Positions 28,080-37,936 of a DNA stretch of 64,000 nucleotides are shown piece by piece. The first letter of the stretch is position 1. Every line of letters begins with the position of its first letter. A program made the position numbers and the translations under genes. The stretch is from Apteryx mantelli (Eukaryota; Chordata; Aves; Apterygiformes; Apterygidae): NCBI RefSeq assembly GCF_036417845.1, contig NC_090020.1:33588425-33652424 (forward strand). The letters are read 5' to 3'. Below the pieces are notes generated by a model. It saw nothing but the letters and a program-made list of their open reading frames with translations. It had not been told where the DNA came from and ran no database searches.

Positions 28080-28258
28080 ATTCCTTGGAACTGCTCCTTT
28101 ATTGATTTATCTTATCCTGTCTCATAAGGACTGCAAGCTTTTGAGGATGCAAACCACCTTTTACATCCCACAGCATTTACCATAATCAGACCTTAGTCCT
28201 AATGGGCTCCTAGGTCCTTCATGTTCTACTGTAATATAAATAAATAATAGTTCTATTA
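28080..28258 (+). mobile_element. L2/MIR-like retroposon 3' tail (probable)
   Basis: The stretch has the layout of the old amniote L2/MIR-type tail. A segment on contents being 'collected' (GACTGCAAGCTTTTGAGGATG) is followed by an ACAGCATTTACCATAAT core, then GGGCTCCTAGGTCCTTC, CTGTAATA and finally a (TAAA)n-type AT tail near 28,236-28,250. It is short, diverged and non-coding. The exact family (L2, MIR or a CR1-mobilised SINE) cannot be fixed by eye. Confidence 0.55.
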
Positions 28259-28259
28259 T

Positions 28260-29085
28260 TAATTTCATTTCTTTTTCTCAGTGCTTAAATATTAGCTTAA
28301 TTTTAAATATTTGGCTTGTCTAGAAATATCTGAGAATTTAAGTACATAGACAAATCACCCACAATCTCTGGTAACTTTTTCTGCAAGTTATTTTAGGCTG
28401 TGGCAAATGTTAAGTGCCTTGAGTTTGCTTAACATACAAAGACCAGTCTAAGGCAATCTTTACATTAGCAAGTAGTGCAGCACAATAAAAAATAAAAAAT
28501 AAAGAAGGATCTTGTAAAGCACAACATTTGGTGGTGAGGTCCTGAAGTCTGTAGTATATAAATTTCAGGCTATTTAACTAGCTTGCATCTCTACTTCAGA
28601 CTAGCTCTGCTTTAGTCTGAAGTTCTATTAGCAGATGGTGTGTATCGTGTCGGGTGTGTTCTCAGAGCATATCTTTTGGTTTAACCTTATCCAAAAAGCT
28701 ACTTTTTGTGGTCTGAGATGTGAATCAAAGCCTAGTAAGTGAGGACAGTTGGGAAATCTTCCAAAGTGCCCTTCAGATCCAAACAGCAGTACTAAAGTAT
28801 AAGCAACCTAAGCATATTTGAGTTAGTTTGTTGTGGACTGAGAACGTGGATCCACAGAGTTAACATGGATCAGGTGATATGCAATAACTTCTTACCCATG
28901 GCAATACATTTATTTATCTAAGCTCTTGAGACCCTGTCTTTTTTTTATAATAAGCTGAACTAATTCAAATAATGGAAGTATATAAAAACACAAACTATGC
29001 AAGAATATTGTCTTCTGACTTATGATTAATACTTCTTTTTGCAAGGGAAACCTATGACATTCTAATTTAGACTGGGCAGAGCACT
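28260..29085. other. Non-coding host DNA
   Basis: This is AT-rich sequence with a small AATAAAA-type repeat at 28,483-28,503. No exon or named element was recognised. Confidence 0.5.
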
Positions 29086-29089
29086 ACCA

Positions 29090-29185
29090 AGTACTCTTAG
29101 GAGTAGAAGTAAAATAGCAGGGAACTGGGTTAAATGACCTTTAGGTCTTTTCCATTTATGATTTTTATGGTTCTATATCCCTATA
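29090..29185 (+). mobile_element. CR1 LINE 3' end fragment
   Basis: The sequence contains the CR1 3' terminus pattern: GGGTTAAATGACCTTTAGGTC, then a TTCCA segment, then a degenerate repeat of the TTATGATTTTTATGGTTCTA type that matches the short tandem octamer ending avian CR1 copies. Only the extreme 3' end is present, as is usual for 5'-truncated CR1 insertions. The element is in plus orientation. Confidence 0.65.
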
Positions 29186-29189
29186 TATT

Positions 29190-32100
29190 TGCTTGCTTTT
29201 TCTTCTTTTGTGACAAACAGGATGAAATGAGGGAGATAAAATTAATTTTGTAAGGCACAAAATTCAATATGGGAAGCATCAGCAGGTTTTTTTTCCCCTG
29301 TGTCCAGCATTTCACAGCTGGGCAGGTGTAATATGCATTTTTTATTATTTTTTGTTGTTCTGGAAGCTGAGTATAAGATATAATGAATTAAAGGTCTGAT
29401 CTGGATTGTTGAGTCTGGCACCACTAAGACCTATCATGAGCAAAGTCAGACTTTCAAATGTTTGGGTCCAGGGAAAATTTGCCAGTGTCAAAAAGCAGTC
29501 CTCCTGGGCAAACCTCTTGTGTTTGTCTATAATAATATTGCACAGCATTACAGTTACTCTACCAGTTCCCCATGATTTGCATAGCTTCTTTATGGAACCC
29601 AGCGAATACTCTGTCTTGAAATGAGACCCAGCTTAGCTGGCATTGTCTGGGTATCTTGATCTTCTAGATACTGTAAACACAGATTGGCTATGTTAAAATT
29701 TTTGCTGGTAACAAAGTTTGTTTTACTGCCAGCTGTAAGCTACAGAAATCTCTTCTTCCTCTATGGCAGGACCAAAGGGAGATGTATCACAGTAGGAAGT
29801 CTTACTTTTAGCGGCCATGCAAGCATCATATCCTGTCTGAAGTGGTTCAGCCTCTCTTGCTTAGTTTCTGCTCCTTTCAAAATAAGCAATAGATGTCTCA
29901 AGCTAAACAATAGTTTGGTGCCAGCAGATGATTTGCTGACTTTTTTGCAGCCCATTGGTTTTGTATCTTCTTTTAAAATCTTCAAAAGTCTTTCATTCTG
30001 GAACTCACTCCCTTCTTCCTAAAGTCTTCAGAAGCCCTTAGACTTCTGTTTTTCCCTGCGTCATTCCTCCTTTCTGATTTTATTTAATGTTACCTATCAG
30101 TGTCAGACTTAAAATAAGAATTACTGACACCCCATTATGCATGTTCAACATGCCTGCTAATTTATAGTGTAGATACATGACCCACCCTGGCTCTGGCTGC
30201 ACAGGCTAACACGATGACCACCACCATCCTGCCCCAGCTACTCATCACCTTTCTCACACCACTGCCGGCTGAGATGCTGAAAGCCAGCTGAAGTGTTCAG
30301 TCGATGCAGCCCAGAGGTATAAAGAGTTTGAAGAGTAGTCTGTGCTCACACAAGTGTATTGATGGGAATGGTTTAGGAAGAGATCTCACGAGAAGCTCAG
30401 CTGGCTGACTCCATAAGGCCTGTAGGGAGGAGAGGGGGTGGCCTCCTCAGCCAGCCTAATGCAGCTAAAAAACACTTGTACCAGCCCATGTTATCTCAGA
30501 CATAGATCGTAGGTCTTTGTCTTTCTAGTGCTCTCATTTGCTTTCTCTGGTTTCATTAATGAACTGTACATCATGTTTCTCTATACAGATGTAGTTTGGG
30601 TTTTGTCCCACTTATCATCTACTTTAGTATAATGCCTAACTCCAGGAATTTAGGAGGAAATTGTTAAAGCACCAAATATTTTTAAATAAGCAAAACATCA
30701 CCTGAGAATGGCAGGGATAAAAGCATCCACAAATACTTAAAGGAACAAAATGCCCATTATTAAGTCAGATGTTTCTAGGTGGGGAAAAGACTATAGCTAA
30801 GAGCATTTGTTACACTGGGTGTTGTGCAAATATGGATAAGGCAGCATCCTTTTGCAAGAGTGTCTTTAATTTAAATAAAGTGATAGCCTAAAAGCTGAGA
30901 TGAAATCAGTTATATCGCAGTTTCACCTGCATTCCAAGAGGTACAGATAATGTCTAGCAAAGTATTTAAGCATTATCATTAACTGGTTCTTTTTTCAAGG
31001 CAGAGATTGCTATTAAGAAGTTGTGCTGGGGTTTATGAGTATAGGACAGATCATTCAGAAAAGTAAGGTTTACTGGAGAAATAAAAGTATTTTGGTAACT
31101 ATAGAAATAAAAGTCAATGCTGGCCTCAGAGCCTGGGAGCTCTGGGGTCCCAAGGCTTGGACAGTCAGCCTGGTGCACTTGCCTCATTCTGACAGTCTGA
31201 TAGCTGATGAGAGAAAATGGCTTCAACTTGTGCCAGTCTTATTCATCTGTTCCTGCATGCTAGAAAGAATGTTTTATTTAGGATACGCTATGGCATTTTG
31301 AAGCATTTGGTCTCTTCAGCTTCTGTTGCAGAAGAAATTTTGGAGCAAAAGCGAAGAAAAAAATTTCAGAATAAGGAAGAAGACAAACATCAAGAAGTTG
31401 AAGCTTCTGATGGAGGCAAAATTCTAAATTTTGGTCATTTCTGCTTTCATCTCACTTTTAATCCATTTTCACTTCTTTGGAGTATGCTATGAAGGCCAAA
31501 GTTTAGGCAGGGATGTGAACTTAACATCTTCTATTTCACAAAATAAGAGCTCCTCAGGTGACAACAAATGTCATTTTTTCACATACACTGGAAAGGAAAT
31601 AATAGTACCAAACCCTTAGAGAGCTTTGAAGATCAGCTCTAGCATTTCAAATTATATGGAGGGAAAAAAAGGTTAGTTGAAGATTGCTTTGCAATACTTT
31701 GGCAGAGGGAGACATTGCTAGCTATGTAGGCTTGCTCGTTCTGATAAATCTAACATTTTCAAGGAGATTTAAGCACACTGCAGTAATTTCCTTAGCAGTG
31801 GTCAAGCTATCTGTGAGCTGTCCCAGAAGTGAGTGGTTGCAACCATGTTGGGAAACAGACAGAAAAAATGCAGAAATACCAATGAACTTGTATGAATGCA
31901 TGTACGGAAAAAAAAAAAAAAGATTTCTCCAATAATTTAGTGTGGTTTGGCTTTGTCAAGAAATATATTTCTGCTGATAATTTACATCCAGGTTAGTTTA
32001 AAATTAGAACTGAATCTAGTTATGTTATGCCCGGCCTACTTTAAATGCAGTAATTGTCCTTTATAATCAAGCTATTAGAATGACATTAAAATGTAATCCT

Positions 32101-33361
32101 GAGGAACAACATAGTCATTTATCAAATGTTGCGTTAGCCTGCTTGACATTTTAATTTACAAGCTTTTTATTATTAGTTTGGTCTCCTGATTAGTAATTAC
32201 TTGAAAGACATGTCATTTTTCATGTCTTACATAAACAAATACAAGAAAAAGGGTCAAATTTTAATCTTAGTGAAACCAGTATAAATCAAAGATAACTGCA
32301 CTGTCAGTGAAGTGTTACCCCAGTATAAGAAAGAGGGGCATCTCCTTTTATATCTAATGAGACACAAATGCATGTTTGCTTTAAGCATTATGTAGGAAAG
32401 ATGCCATTTCTTTTGAGCTGTCTATCATATGAATTGTTTAGGAATTAAAAAATCTGTAATTTTTTACAGAATTAAAAAGTTTTAAAAAGCTTGATTAAGC
32501 TTTTTTACTTAATTGGATTAAAATTAAAAAAAGGTCAGATTTCAACAGTAAAAGATTCTTTTTTTCTCTTTTCTTTCTTCAATAGTAAAACCAGATAAGG
32601 CATAATTTATTATGCGTTTCACATTATTGTGTTTCCAGTTTCTCAACTGTTATGTTTCTGCCAGTCAAGCTATGTCTTGAAATGTCTCATGAAAGGACTT
32701 GGATGTTGGTTTCTGAAGGCTATAAATAAGGGCTTCTTGAGGTGAAAAAATACGAAATCACCTTCTACTCCCATTTGAAAAGCACTGGAATCAATGGAAT
32801 TGTGCTTTTTTATGAACTGGTATGTATGGAATGTACATTTTATTGAAAAATAGCAATTATGAGTCTTAGGTGAGAAAACTTGGTACTGATGTTATACTTA
32901 TTACTTAGGTAGTATACCTATTATTTGTTGTAATACTGTTTTATTCCACTATTGAGACTGTGATTACTAGACTGGTGAATAATTTGCAAGTTGTACATGA
33001 ATAAATTCACCAAAATCCTCCTGTTATATTGTAAGTGTTGAAAGAAGAATATTGAACACATATAACCAGCTGACCTGAAGGCACAGTGCTGTACATCAAA
33101 TCAGAACTTGCCCTTTACATTCATATCTTAAACTATAAACCTAAAAAAGCGATAAACAAACACAGAGGTGGTAATATCATAGATGTAACTTTTTTCAGAA
33201 ACTTGGAGAAAGCAAGGGCAGCAAAGCTATCAGCAACTGAAGAATGAAGAACGCTTACTTTAAGTACAGAGCTTTTAACTTGTATGCCTTGAAAAACTTT
33301 ATATGGAAAGAAGTGTTAATGTTTCCATTTTATAGATGGGAAGAATGAGGCTTTGACAGCT
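29190..33361. other. Non-coding host DNA on the low-coordinate side of the provirus
   Basis: Mostly AT-rich DNA. Noted here are a poly-A run near 31,909-31,922 and a perfect 9-bp inverted repeat with a 4-base loop (AAAAAGCTT / AAGCTTTTT) at 32,484-32,505. A pyrimidine-rich AG followed by an open, Lys/Glu-rich stretch at 31,332-31,430 lacks a good donor and is treated as a weak candidate only. Confidence 0.5.
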
Positions 33362-33367
33362 AAAGTG
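33362..33367. repeat. Target-site duplication, low-coordinate copy
   Basis: The six bases AAAGTG directly abut the provirus and are repeated exactly at 41,434-41,439. A 6-bp duplication is the size made by alpharetroviral and betaretroviral integrases. Confidence 0.95.
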
Positions 33368-33853
33368 TGTCGCGGTCCGCGGGAGTGACGGGAATGAATC
33401 ATACGCATTCACAAAATGCAGGTTCAATTCCATCTTTATTCAGCAATTTGCCTATTTTATAAGTACAAGTATTCGGCGCTCTGGCCCTTGATTTGTGGTT
33501 CATACAGATTATGTCACAGGTAGCCAATCATTGCACCGATCACGCACACAGCGGTCATGCCTCGTACCTTGCTACTTGTTTGGCAAAGCTGTCTAGCCCT
33601 TAACCTTGGTTCCCACTGGCTTCTGCTAGTTTATCTGTACTTTCTCAGGATGTATCATTCCCAGCTGCACCAGTGTCCTTGGTAAACTACTTCAAAGCAC
33701 ATAGCAGCAGCTACAGTCTGAGGCCTAAGGCTTCAGCAAATTTAGCTACTTATGCTAAGCAAGTTGTGCTAAGCAACTAATCCTAAACAGTGTAGTTCCA
33801 TACTCTATATTTCATATAGATTATTGTTCTGAAGTACCGCAAGGGCCCCAACA
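33368..33853 (-). repeat. 3' LTR of the provirus
   Basis: This LTR is 486 bp. In sense it starts TGTTGGGGCC and ends CGCGACA, so it has TG...CA ends. A TATA box lies at 33,455-33,461, an AATAAA at 33,435-33,440, and an intact inverted CCAAT box at 33,524-33,528. The cap site should be near 33,430, giving a long U3 (about 420 bp), a short R and a U5 of about 60 bp. It matches the other LTR at every position except 33,524. The last 15-16 codons of env lie inside its U3. Confidence 0.97.
33435..33440 (-). terminator. Proviral polyadenylation signal in the 3' LTR
   Basis: AATAAA in sense lies about 15 bases after the TATA box and just before the expected cap site. This compressed order, with the poly(A) signal at the U3/R junction and a very short R, is the alpharetroviral arrangement. 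The same hexamer in the 5' LTR is at 41,015-41,020. Confidence 0.8.
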
Positions 33854-35184
33854 CCTCCCCCTCTTCTTTCAAATAATAGATCAACCATTTTCTGTACCCG
33901 AGCTAGGATACATTGTAGTATACAAGGCCCACAAATCAATAGGAACATACCCACGATACCTATGGTAATCAGTTGTTTTAATCCTGCTGCCAACCAGGGC
34001 CCGATCCCCAGCCCCCGAAGCCACCCGTCAATGCCAAGGCCATTCTCCTGCTTCAGCTTATATAGCCCATTCTGAATGTTTCGTATACGCGCGTGGATTG
34101 ATTGTGAATGGTCGGTAAGATTGAGACAACACATCCCCTCAAACTCGTCACACCCATGTCCATGAGCTAAGAGCAAGAAATCTATAGCGGCCCTATTTTG
34201 TAACACAGCGTGGTTTATGCTCAGTGCATCCTGAGACATCTCATCTAGTACTCGTGATGTAATAGTTAACTCATTTTTGGTCCAACAAGCCAATTGCTCC
34301 GCCAATTTCATCGCCTTAAGCCCAGCGGCTCCCGGCAGTAGCGTAGCAGTCGCCAGCTGCCGGAAGCCTGACCAAAATACGGGATCGCCAATGTCCTTGC
34401 ACTCTAGCTCATGCACACTCCTTCTGCCCCGCCCGCGCTTCATCAAGACCAAGTTCTGCAGTTGGGTGAGATTGGGGTGGAACAGACTCAATCTCCCCAG
34501 GTAGCACGGGCCTCCACGCAGGATGCGTGGCACGCCGTTCCAGGCCCTATCCCCGCATATCAGAAATATACCAGGCGGCAGTGCTTTCGCTGTTATGTGG
34601 CTTGTTGCGTTGCAGTTCGTATACACCTGGCCATGCACGTCACCGCTGCTTAAGGCGGAATTCAAGGTTACCCATTTTGATGACCGCTCAGTGAGCATCC
34701 CCACAGGGGGAAGGAAGTTGACATACCCGCCCGTATCTTTTTCTGAGGCGCTGGCGGCCATACAGCCGAAGAGATCCAACTCCTCAGGGTCTGAATTTAG
34801 GGTTTTGTTTAAGGCCAGGATAATACGACACTGCCACCTTCCATTACGTTGCCACTTATTTAACTCTGGGGCCATTCTGGTCTTATCGACGGCCGTGAAA
34901 TTCAAGGTTGTCTTATTACCAACATATGCCTTGAATTCCTCTGCCCTCCAGGTGGGGACACCGATTAAACATGTCCTAAAAGGGTCACCCACCTTGCCCA
35001 TAGACAGACAGAACGATGTCTGGCCGGTCCTGTTTGCGATCGTAAGCCACACATTCTTCCTTGGAGTATGAAATGGGGGTAATACCGCACTCATGCTACT
35101 CAAACTAATTATGCTGCCTATAAGTGTGACTAGGACCGCTCTTCCACCAACCCCCCCAACACTCTTTTGTTCGTGCCCAGTCAT
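33805..35184 (-). CDS. env: Env polyprotein (SU-TM), alpharetrovirus-like
   Basis: Env is a 459-residue glycoprotein precursor that mediates receptor binding and fusion at the virion surface. The ATG at 35,182-35,184 is the first ATG after the pol stop; the frame is open further upstream but has no ATG. Residues 16-33 form a hydrophobic signal-peptide core. SU is short, about 220 residues, with potential N-glycosylation at 51, 90, 95, 126, 192 and 238. A furin-type site, RGRR, ends at residue 255. TM has an internal fusion loop flanked by Cys262 and Cys300, a heptad region, the immunosuppressive-type segment near 328-344, a CX6CC motif (Cys345, Cys352, Cys353) and a membrane anchor at about 404-427. 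The cytoplasmic tail crosses the polypurine tract and ends in U3. The Cys-flanked internal loop is the alpharetroviral pattern. No CXXC occurs in SU. The frame has no stop or frameshift. Receptor use cannot be told from sequence. Confidence 0.93.
   Translation of the reverse strand: MTGHEQKSVGGVGGRAVLVTLIGSIISLSSMSAVLPPFHTPRKNVWLTIANRTGQTSFCLSMGKVGDPFRTCLIGVPTWRAEEFKAYVGNKTTLNFTAVDKTRMAPELNKWQRNGRWQCRIILALNKTLNSDPEELDLFGCMAASASEKDTGGYVNFLPPVGMLTERSSKWVTLNSALSSGDVHGQVYTNCNATSHITAKALPPGIFLICGDRAWNGVPRILRGGPCYLGRLSLFHPNLTQLQNLVLMKRGRGRRSVHELECKDIGDPVFWSGFRQLATATLLPGAAGLKAMKLAEQLACWTKNELTITSRVLDEMSQDALSINHAVLQNRAAIDFLLLAHGHGCDEFEGMCCLNLTDHSQSIHARIRNIQNGLYKLKQENGLGIDGWLRGLGIGPWLAAGLKQLITIGIVGMFLLICGPCILQCILARVQKMVDLLFERRGGGVGALAVLQNNNLYEI
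33854..33870 (-). promoter_or_regulatory. Polypurine tract for plus-strand priming
   Basis: Immediately upstream of the 3' LTR the sense strand is purine-only for 17 bases (GAAAGAAGAGGGGGAGG). This is the standard RNase H-resistant primer for plus-strand synthesis. Here it is also coding, giving the Arg/Gly-rich part of the Env tail. Confidence 0.9.
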
Positions 35185-35281
35185 TGCAGCACGCTCACAA
35201 TCACAATCCCGTTCGTTCCGGGTGAGGCTGGTGCTTTGTTTTCGTCCTCTGTCAAGAGCTTCCAGTTCCTGCCGCTGGTCT

Positions 35282-37936
35282 TCAAGCGCAGGTAGTAGCT
35301 GACTCACGGGCTGTTTCCAGTGGGCAGTCGTCCGCAGGTCCAACGTTACTCTTCTTCAACCACGGTCGAACCCACTTCGCGGGTATCCACTCCGTACCAG
35401 TACCTGCAATGACACAAGCATACCCTCGGCCCCAAGTGAGTAATTCCACAGGCCCCTGCCATGAATGTGTTTGTGGTACCCATCGGGACACGAGCGTCTT
35501 AATAGGTCTCGTAATCTGTGCATGGCGTGCCCCTGGGCTGATCAACTCCCCTTGGTCTATTTCAATGAGGTTGCGCCAATTTAACACATAACAGCTTTTT
35601 GCTACGATGTCATGGACGGGGAGAGATACCTCCCCCTCCTTTTTCAAAATAGCAAAAAGGCGTTTTAAATCCTGATGACGGCGCTCCACTATGGCCTGGC
35701 CAGTGGAATTATAGGGGACCCCCGTGGAATGTGTAATGTCCCAAGCTCTCATAAACTCAGCGCACGCGGCGCTCGTATAGGCAGGTCCATTGTCGGTTTT
35801 TATCTGAGCCGGCTTCCCCAGCGCGGCAAAGGCTTGCAGCCAATGCAGGCGGCAGGCAGTAAAGCGTGTGGAGGTTGCGGCAGTGGCCCAGGTCATTTTA
35901 CTGAATGTATCGACTGATACATGGACAAAGCGCAGTCGCCCAAAGGCAGGGACTTCTGTGACATTGGTCTGCCATAACTGGCGAGGTTCTAACCCGCGTG
36001 GGTTTGTCCCTGTATCCTGCAGCGGGGGAATGTGTGCACAATCAGGGCACGCGGCCACTATGGCCCTGCTTTCTGCCCGGGATAAGTTGAACTCCTTTTG
36101 CAAAGATCTAGCTGACTGGTGAAAAAACGCATGAGATCGTTGTGCCAGCTGTAACCTAGTTTTTTCTTCACCGGCGGCTGAGACTTGGGCATCTATGCGC
36201 TGGTTGCCCTCCGCCAATATTCCCGGCAGCCCCGAATGACTACGGACGTGTGTGCACCAGAATGGCTGAACGCGAGAATTTAAATGGCCGCTTGCTTGTA
36301 TCAACAACGCCTGAATCTTGGGGTTAGCGGTCTGCCCAATAAGAGCAGAGTGTAGTCGTTGTAACACACCCGCCACATATAGTGAATCAACTATAAGATT
36401 AAGAGGTTCTTCTGCAAAGTCCTTCAACGCGAGTACAGCTGCCATGAGTTCTAAAATTTGCACGGAGTGCTCGGGGGCACCTTGCATGATCTTTCGAGCC
36501 CATTCTCCTCGTACATTCACGTATTCGTATCCGTACTTCTTTGTTTTGCCGCTAGCGTCCGTAAAGACGGACTTCGCGTTGTGGATGGGGCCATCTGCCA
36601 TTACCTTCCTTTCTTCAAGCATCAATTGCGTGTGCAGTAGTGGGTGCTTTGGATAATGATTGTCGAGGGGAACCCCACACGTCGCCAGGGCGAATGAAAT
36701 GCTCTGTTGGGTCCATTCGGATACGAGATCCAAAGAAACCAGGGGCAGAATGATGCGTGAGGGCTCCTTCCCTGATATGATGCGGACGCGCTGTCTTGTT
36801 TTTAGTAACAGTTCTCCCACAGCATCTTTCCTGGGCATAATCACTGTGCGTGGCTGGACTGGCGAAAACACCCACTCCAGGATCGTGAGCTGATTTGTCT
36901 CGTTTGTTTGACCAATTATGCCAACCACCTCCTGTTGTTTATTGTAGCACACTATGTCAATGGGTTTCATGGGGTCATAGCGATAGGCTTGTACATTTCC
37001 AAGCTTCCTCTCTATGTTAGCCATGACTTCCTGCACTGGAGGAGACAACGTTCTTGCTTCTCTGGGGTTCTTGCTATTCTTAAGTAAATTCACCAGCGGT
37101 TGAATTTCCTCATTGGTAATGCCGCAGTAAGTACGGATCCATTGAATGTCCCCAAGAAGTTTCTGTACATCGTTCACTGTTGCGATCTTCCGCGTGATCG
37201 AGGTTTTCATTGGGTAGACTCGGGTCTCGGTTATGACCATACCAAGATAGTTCCACGGTGCGTGTTGCTGGATCTTCTCAGGGGCGATGGTAAGACCCCA
37301 GGCCTGGAGTTGTTGACTCAATTCCCGTTGACTCTCTTCTAGCAGCGGGGTTTCTGTTGCGACTAATATGTCGTCCATGTAGTGGTATACTATAGCCTCG
37401 GGATGTCTCTGCCTCCAGGGTTCTAAGGCTCGGTCTACATACCATTGACATATCGTGGGGGAGTTTTTCATACCTTGGGGTAGAACGACCCACTGATAGC
37501 GTCTCGAAGGACCAGATCGATTTATCGTTGGCACTGAGAATGCAAAGCGTTTGGAGTCCTCCAGATGTAAGGGGATACTAAAGAAACAGTCTTTCAGATC
37601 AATTACTAGCAGACTCCATTCCCGCGGGAGCATGGTAGGTGATGGCAGTCCTGGTTGTAACGCTCCCATATCTTCCATTGTTGCGTTCACAGCTCGCAGA
37701 TCGTGTAGCAGTCTCCATTTTCCTGACCTTTTCTGTATGGTAAAGATAGGTGTGTTCCATGGGCTGGTTGAAGGTTGAATATGTCCCAATTGTAGCTGTT
37801 CTTCTACCAATTTGTTAAGTTCCCTTAGCTTCTCCTTTTGCAGCGGCCACTGCTCGACCCACACTGGTTCGTCAGTCTTCCATGTAATTTTCAGCGTGGG
37901 CGGAGAAGTGTCAGCAGCGGCCATTACTAAAAAGGG
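35282..37936 (-). CDS. pol: Pol: reverse transcriptase, RNase H and integrase
   Basis: Pol is entered by a -1 shift from pro at 37,930-37,936. It copies viral RNA to DNA and inserts it in the host genome. The frame stays open upstream to at least 37,957; residues below are counted from there. RT has the first catalytic Asp at 120 (VIDLKDCFF) and YMDD at 193-196. RNase H has Asp467, Glu503, Asp524 and Asp589. Integrase has the zinc-binding His609, His613, Cys637 and Cys640, then Asp722 and Glu758 with exactly 35 residues between them, and a C-terminal domain near 835-865. The first acidic residue of the integrase triad is replaced: residue 665 (codon AAT, 35,963-35,965) is Asn in the WQTxVT context where families have Asp. 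RT and integrase look betaretrovirus-like, with some alpha-like segments. Reverse transcription looks intact; integration by this protein is doubtful. Confidence 0.95.
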   Translation of the reverse strand, partial: PFLVMAAADTSPPTLKITWKTDEPVWVEQWPLQKEKLRELNKLVEEQLQLGHIQPSTSPWNTPIFTIQKRSGKWRLLHDLRAVNATMEDMGALQPGLPSPTMLPREWSLLVIDLKDCFFSIPLHLEDSKRFAFSVPTINRSGPSRRYQWVVLPQGMKNSPTICQWYVDRALEPWRQRHPEAIVYHYMDDILVATETPLLEESQRELSQQLQAWGLTIAPEKIQQHAPWNYLGMVITETRVYPMKTSITRKIATVNDVQKLLGDIQWIRTYCGITNEEIQPLVNLLKNSKNPREARTLSPPVQEVMANIERKLGNVQAYRYDPMKPIDIVCYNKQQEVVGIIGQTNETNQLTILEWVFSPVQPRTVIMPRKDAVGELLLKTRQRVRIISGKEPSRIILPLVSLDLVSEWTQQSISFALATCGVPLDNHYPKHPLLHTQLMLEERKVMADGPIHNAKSVFTDASGKTKKYGYEYVNVRGEWARKIMQGAPEHSVQILELMAAVLALKDFAEEPLNLIVDSLYVAGVLQRLHSALIGQTANPKIQALLIQASGHLNSRVQPFWCTHVRSHSGLPGILAEGNQRIDAQVSAAGEEKTRLQLAQRSHAFFHQSARSLQKEFNLSRAESRAIVAACPDCAHIPPLQDTGTNPRGLEPRQLWQTNVTEVPAFGRLRFVHVSVDTFSKMTWATAATSTRFTACRLHWLQAFAALGKPAQIKTDNGPAYTSAACAEFMRAWDITHSTGVPYNSTGQAIVERRHQDLKRLFAILKKEGEVSLPVHDIVAKSCYVLNWRNLIEIDQGELISPGARHAQITRPIKTLVSRWVPQTHSWQGPVELLTWGRGYACVIAGTGTEWIPAKWVRPWLKKSNVGPADDCPLETARESATTCA
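35403..35418 (-). promoter_or_regulatory. Candidate env splice acceptor
   Basis: In sense, TTGTGTCATTGCAG|G near the end of pol is a good acceptor, with the AG at 35,404-35,405. No ATG lies between it and the env ATG at 35,184, so an mRNA spliced here from the leader donor would start translation at env. Nearby weaker AGs cannot be excluded. Confidence 0.5.
37845..37922 (-). promoter_or_regulatory. Candidate pro-pol frameshift-stimulating stem
   Basis: Seven bases after the pro-pol slippery heptamer, GGCCGCTGCT (37,913-37,922) can pair with AGCAGTGGCC (37,845-37,854). This gives ten pairs with one G·U and encloses a 58-base loop. The spacing fits a frameshift stimulator, but the loop is long and the pairing has not been folded or compared between relatives. 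Confidence 0.4.

Noticed and set aside
29684-30022. 112-codon frame ending in a WNSLP-type segment, resembling LINE RT C-termini
   Set aside because: The short motif alone is not enough, and the flanking text does not follow a LINE consensus I can recognise.
31332-31430. Lys/Glu-rich open stretch after a good acceptor
   Set aside because: There is no convincing donor, and A-rich DNA gives such composition by chance.
32484-32505. Perfect 9-bp inverted repeat as a possible terminator or small RNA hairpin
   Set aside because: It is very AT-rich and short, and is expected by chance in this DNA.
34523-35071. 182-codon plus-strand frame across env
   Set aside because: Antisense shadow of env with no recognisable motif.
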